DNA from: an uncultured Bryobacteraceae bacterium
GTDB lineage: Bacteria > Acidobacteriota > Terriglobia > Bryobacterales > Bryobacteraceae
Reading direction: 5' to 3'
DNA: 7,468 nt
Assembly: GCA_937921835.1 (NCBI GenBank)
Contig: CAKZVG010000166.1
Location: forward strand, 1 to 7,468
Part shown: piece after piece, positions 4,688-7,468 of the stretch
Layout: every line of letters starts with the position of its first letter
Numbering within the stretch: position 1 is the first letter of the stretch
Program-made: the position numbers and the translations under genes
Notes under the pieces: model-generated
What the model was told of the DNA's origin: nothing
Database searches by the model: none
What the model saw: only the letters and a program-made list of their open reading frames with translations

Positions 4688-6616
4688 TCAGCCGCGGTAG
4701 CTCGCCACCAGCCGCTTCACCGCGTTGTCGTGGATCTTCACCTTGCCCTCGCGCACAAGCTGCGAGAGGATGCCGTCCTCGAAGATCTCCCGGCGCTCGC
4801 TCGCCTTCCGGCGCTTGATCGCCTCGAGCAGCTTCGCGCGCTCGCCCGCCAGCTTGGCCATATCCGGCTCCACCTTGCGCGTTACCTTCACGATGAAGTG
4901 CGAATCGCCGGATTGCACCGGCCCGATGACCGAACCCACCGGCTTGTTGAACGCCTCGATCACATAGGACGCCCCGCCCAATCCCTCCACCGCGCCGTCC
5001 CGGGTGAACTCAGGAGCCGTCCGGAACTCGCCGCCGGTGGCCTGCGCCAGCTTTTTCAGGTCGTTATTGAAGCCGGCCAGCTTCTGCTGCGCTTCTTGCG
5101 CCCGCTGCCGCGCCAACTCCCGCGCCTTCTCCGCGATGACTTCCGAGCGGAGTTGCTGCTCGACCTCGGCGAACTCCGCCTGGCGCGCGGGCTGCACCTC
5201 GTTCACCACCGCCAGCACCAGCTTGTCCTGCCCGACGGGCACCACCGGCGTGACTTCGCCCCGCCCGGTTGCCCGCAGCGCCTCCGCGAAGTCCGGGTTT
5301 ACGCCCACCTCGGGAATCGGATCGCCCGCCGCCGCGCTCTCCACCTTGATAACCGGAAGGTTGTGCTTCTGGCCGAGTTCGGCCGCCGCCAGCGGATTCC
5401 TCACCAGCGCCGCGCGCACTTCATCGGCCAGGTTCTGCATCTGTTCGATGACCTGCTGGCCCTTCAACTCCTTGACCAGATCGCCCCGGACCTCCTCGAA
5501 CGGCTGAAGGCGCGCTTCCTGCTTCTCCAGCACCTCGATGACGTGGAAGCCGTACTCGGTGGTGATCACGTCGCTAATCTGTTTCGGCGGCAGGGTGAAG
5601 GCCGTGTTCTCGAAGTTCTTCACCGTCTGCCCGCGGCTCACCCAGTCCAGATCGCCTCCCTTGGCGGCGGATCCCGGATCTTCCGAGTGCTTTTTGGCCA
5701 GCGCCGCGAAGTCCGCGCCTCCGCGGAGCTGTTTCACCAGATTCTCGGCCTGCTGCCGGATCGCCGCCACCTGATCGGCCGGCTTGTCTGTAGTCTTCAG
5801 CAGAATGTGCCGCACCCGCACCCGCTCCGGCGTCCGGTAGCGATCGAGATTCTGGCTGTAGGCCCGCCGCAGCGCCTGCTCGGAGATGGCGATCCCTTCG
5901 GCGATGCGCGCCTGGTCGAACACCAGCATCTGGAATGAGCGCTTCTCCGGAATCCGGTAGACGGGCAGGTTCCGCTGGTACTGCGCCCGCAACTCGTCGG
6001 GCGCCGCCGTGACCTGTGGCTTCAGCCGGTCCGGCGAGTACGCCACGTACTCCACCGCGACCTTCTCCTCACGCCGCCGGAACTCGGTCTCGACTTCTTC
6101 GTTGGTCACGATCACGCCTTCGAGCGCCAGGTTGCGCAGCCGGTTGAGGAGCATCTGCTTGCGCACGTTGGCTTCAAACTCCGCGATGCTTTGATTCTGC
6201 TGCGCCAGAAAGTTCGAGTACGCCTCGCGGCTCACCAGCTTGCCGTCCTCGAACAAGTGCGGAACCAGCGACCGGATGGCGTCGGCCAATTCCTTGTCCG
6301 TCACCTCGAAGCCCATGCGCCGCGCCTGGTAGGCCAGCGCCCGTTCGGTGATCATCTGATTGACATAGTCGGGGACGTAGTGCGGAATCATCTCGGGCGG
6401 GATGGTTTGCCCGCGCAGCGCGGCTTGCAGGTTCATCTGCACCTCCCGCACGGTCAGCGTCTCCTTGCCGATCTTGGCGATCACCGGATCGTCGGCGCCG
6501 CCTCCGCTTCCGAAGCCGGGAATCAGCGTCACCACCAGCGACAGCGCCACCAGCAGCAGCAGCGCGCCCAAAAGATACCGCACAGCCTTAGCCCGGCTGC
6601 GGAAAAGATCAAACAT
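4688..6616 (-). CDS. ppiD: PpiD-like periplasmic parvulin-type peptidyl-prolyl isomerase/chaperone
   Basis: A 642-residue protein, close to the length of E. coli PpiD (623). A short cytoplasmic N-terminus (1-12) precedes one membrane anchor (about 13-35). A SurA-type N-terminal chaperone region follows (about 43-260; for example DPVIAKIGKETLTVREVQ, 43-60, and PDYVNQMITERAL, 82-94). One PPIC domain lies at about 266-364: RVRHILLKT (267-275), ADFAALAKKHSEDPGS (301-316), GGDLDWVSRG (320-329) and YGFHVIEVL (355-363). The tail (about 545-580) resembles the end of a second, degenerate PPIC domain, as seen in PpiD. Family members help newly exported proteins leave SecYEG and fold in the periplasm. 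The ATG at 6616 is chosen from GGAGAG eight bases upstream and from the anchor beginning just after it; the frame continues further upstream only as antisense of pntA. It probably heads an operon with the DedA gene. Confidence 0.92.
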   Translation of the reverse strand: MFDLFRSRAKAVRYLLGALLLLVALSLVVTLIPGFGSGGGADDPVIAKIGKETLTVREVQMNLQAALRGQTIPPEMIPHYVPDYVNQMITERALAYQARRMGFEVTDKELADAIRSLVPHLFEDGKLVSREAYSNFLAQQNQSIAEFEANVRKQMLLNRLRNLALEGVIVTNEEVETEFRRREEKVAVEYVAYSPDRLKPQVTAAPDELRAQYQRNLPVYRIPEKRSFQMLVFDQARIAEGIAISEQALRRAYSQNLDRYRTPERVRVRHILLKTTDKPADQVAAIRQQAENLVKQLRGGADFAALAKKHSEDPGSAAKGGDLDWVSRGQTVKNFENTAFTLPPKQISDVITTEYGFHVIEVLEKQEARLQPFEEVRGDLVKELKGQQVIEQMQNLADEVRAALVRNPLAAAELGQKHNLPVIKVESAAAGDPIPEVGVNPDFAEALRATGRGEVTPVVPVGQDKLVLAVVNEVQPARQAEFAEVEQQLRSEVIAEKARELARQRAQEAQQKLAGFNNDLKKLAQATGGEFRTAPEFTRDGAVEGLGGASYVIEAFNKPVGSVIGPVQSGDSHFIVKVTRKVEPDMAKLAGERAKLLEAIKRRKASERREIFEDGILSQLVREGKVKIHDNAVKRLVASYRG

Positions 6617-6624
6617 TCCGGCGA

Positions 6625-6630
6625 CTCTCC
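6625..6630 (-). promoter_or_regulatory. Shine-Dalgarno GGAGAG deciding the ppiD start
   Basis: GGAGAG on the minus strand ends eight bases before the ATG at 6616. It supports that start against an in-frame upstream extension reaching about 7150, which would overlap pntA and its promoter. Confidence 0.7.
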
Positions 6631-6656
6631 AAGTGGAAAAGCAATGGTACCTCACC

Positions 6657-6662
6657 AGTATA
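6657..6662 (-). promoter_or_regulatory. Candidate -10 box of the ppiD-dedA operon
   Basis: The minus strand reads GCTATACTGG here; TATACT differs from TATAAT at one position. The transcript would begin near 6650, leaving a leader of about 34 bases that includes the ribosome site at 6630-6625. The -35 position falls in GC-rich sequence without a consensus match. Confidence 0.5.
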
Positions 6663-6675
6663 GCGGACCGGCGCC

Positions 6676-6687
6676 GCCCGGCCGGGC
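6676..6687. repeat. 12-bp perfect palindrome, copy 2
   Basis: GCCCGGCCGGGC, identical to 2128-2139, lies between the two divergent -10 boxes, 13 bases upstream of the minus-strand one. GGACCGGCG is adjacent at 6665-6673. The position suits a site acting on the ppiD promoter, but the GC-rich composition makes chance recurrence a real alternative. Confidence 0.35.
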
Positions 6688-6726
6688 CGGCTCGTCCCGC
6701 GCGGGGCGCCGCAATTTCCGCTAAGC

Positions 6727-6732
6727 TATACT
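6727..6732 (+). promoter_or_regulatory. Candidate -10 box of pntA
   Basis: TATACT on the plus strand, preceded by GC, predicts a transcript start near 6739 and a leader of about 17 bases carrying GGGAG (6742-6746), which is nine bases before the ATG. It mirrors the TATACT on the other strand at 6662-6657. No -35 consensus is visible. Confidence 0.5.
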
Positions 6733-6743
6733 CCAGTAACTGG
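6733..6743. promoter_or_regulatory. Operator-like 11-bp palindrome at the pntA start point
   Basis: CCAGT-A-ACTGG is a perfect inverted repeat with a one-base centre. It directly abuts the TATACT box, is centred on the predicted start point and touches the ribosome site. A half-site (CCAGT, 6655-6659) overlaps the ppiD -10 box. A protein bound here could block pntA transcription; no regulator is known from this window. Confidence 0.35.
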
Positions 6744-6755
6744 GAGATCCAACTC

Positions 6756-7468
6756 ATGGTCGCTGGAGTTCCTAAAGAAACCCTCCCGGGAGAGCGGCGC
6801 GTGGCGCTGGTTCCGGCCGCCGTACCGGCGCTCGCCAAGGCTGGCATCCAGGTCATCATCGAAGCGGGAGCCGGGGAGTCCGCCGGATTCCCCGACGCGC
6901 AGTACGCCGCCAAAGGCGCCCGCGCGGGTGCGTCCCGCGAGGAAGTGTTCCAAACCTCGGACGTCATCCTCGCGGTGCGCTCCGGCGGCCTGGAGGGGTT
7001 GCGCCCCGGGCAGGCGGCCATCGCGTTCTGTGACCCCTTGTCCTCTCCAGAGGAGGTCGCGCGGCTCGCCGCCAGTGGCGCGATCGCCTTCGCGATGGAG
7101 TTGATGCCGCGCATCACGCGCGCGCAGAGCATGGACGCGTTGTCTTCCATGGCGACCGTCGCCGGTTACAAGGCTGTGCTCCTGGCCGCCGTCCATCTGC
7201 CGCGGATGTTCCCCATGCTCATGACCGCCGCCGGCACCGTCGCGCCCGCCAGGGTATTCGTGGTGGGCGTGGGCGTGGCGGGGTTGCAGGCCATCGCCAC
7301 CGCGCGCCGGCTGGGCGGCGTGGTGCAGGCATACGACGTGCGCCCGGCGGTCCGCGAGCAGGTGGAGAGCGTGGGCGCGAAGTTCGTCGAACTGCCGCTG
7401 GAGACGGTTGCGGCCGAGGACCAGGGCGGCTACGCCCGCGCCCAGGAGGAGTCCTTCTACCGCCGCCA
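6756..7468 (+). CDS. pntA: NAD(P) transhydrogenase subunit alpha, NAD(H)-binding domain I, 5' part
   Basis: The first 237 codons of a gene running off the right edge. PntA binds NAD(H) and, with PntB, couples hydride transfer from NADH to NADP+ to proton entry across the inner membrane, supplying NADPH. Signatures in order: GVPKETLPGERRVALVP (4-20), QSMDALSSMATVAGYKAV (124-141), the dinucleotide-binding loop GVGVAG (171-176), and YDVRPAVREQVESVGAKFVEL (193-213), whose aspartate D194 fits the NAD ribose-binding position. The MDALSS and DVRP..REQVES.GAKF motifs favour transhydrogenase over alanine dehydrogenase. The ATG at 6756 has GGAG nine bases upstream. Whether the subunit is full-length (as in E. 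coli) or split into PntAA and PntAB cannot be decided here. It is divergent from ppiD, 139 bases away. Confidence 0.95.
   Translation, partial: MVAGVPKETLPGERRVALVPAAVPALAKAGIQVIIEAGAGESAGFPDAQYAAKGARAGASREEVFQTSDVILAVRSGGLEGLRPGQAAIAFCDPLSSPEEVARLAASGAIAFAMELMPRITRAQSMDALSSMATVAGYKAVLLAAVHLPRMFPMLMTAAGTVAPARVFVVGVGVAGLQAIATARRLGGVVQAYDVRPAVREQVESVGAKFVELPLETVAAEDQGGYARAQEESFYRR

Noticed and set aside
4652..5938. A 428-codon plus-strand open frame rich in Leu, Arg and His
   Set aside because: It is the antisense shadow of the ppiD-like gene, whose PPIC motifs are clear. The Leu/Arg/His bias is typical of antisense frames in GC-rich genes.
6617..7150. In-frame upstream extension of the ppiD-like gene
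   Set aside because: It crosses the divergent promoter region and the antisense strand of pntA. The ATG at 6616 has a good ribosome site and begins the typical PpiD membrane anchor.
6756..7468. Alanine dehydrogenase as the identity of the right-hand gene
   Set aside because: The related fold gives a similar N-terminus, but the QSMDALSS and DVRP...REQVES.GAKF motifs are those of transhydrogenase alpha subunits.

Overview
This 7468-base window is GC-rich bacterial chromosome with dense genes, mostly short intergenic gaps and diderm (outer-membrane) envelope functions. The mixture of a processive NfrB-like glycosyltransferase, a PpiD-type parvulin, a zinc-ribbon Tic20-like membrane protein and a HlyD-type adaptor of the kind I associate with Solibacter/Bryobacter relatives suggests an Acidobacteriota genome, probably Bryobacterales. 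That assignment is inference from protein style and base composition; there is no rRNA or marker gene here. I saw no tRNA, rRNA, CRISPR array, insertion sequence or phage gene.

Layout from left to right. (1) 1-419, minus: N-terminal part of an HlyD/RND-type periplasmic adaptor running off the left edge. (2) 540-2060, minus: a likely two-gene unit, first a zinc-ribbon plus three-helix Tic20-like/DUF4870 membrane protein (2060 to 1617), then, 30 bases on, a secreted POTRA-like plus HEAT-repeat protein (1586 to 540). (3) 2061-2177: divergent intergenic region with a GC palindrome and a -10-like box placed so that the next gene could be leaderless. (4) 2178-3965, plus: NfrB-like inner-membrane glycosyltransferase with a C-terminal MshEN (c-di-GMP binding type) domain. 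(5) 3983-6616, minus: a likely operon of a PpiD-like periplasmic folding factor (6616 to 4688) and a DedA membrane protein (4660 to 3983), convergent with the glycosyltransferase. (6) 6617-6755: divergent regulatory region with a TATACT box on each strand, the same GC palindrome as in region 3, and an 11-bp palindrome at the predicted pntA start point. (7) 6756-7468, plus: 5' part of pntA (proton-translocating transhydrogenase alpha subunit), running off the right edge.

The common theme is the cell envelope: polysaccharide synthesis under probable c-di-GMP control, folding of exported proteins, a DedA transporter that may recycle lipid carrier, an export adaptor, and a POTRA protein without a barrel. 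pntA serves NADPH supply and shares only the intergenic region with its neighbour. I found no clearly new multi-gene system. The least ordinary items are the POTRA-HEAT protein and its pairing with a Tic20-like gene, the MshEN motif variants in the glycosyltransferase, and the motifs shared between intergenic regions.
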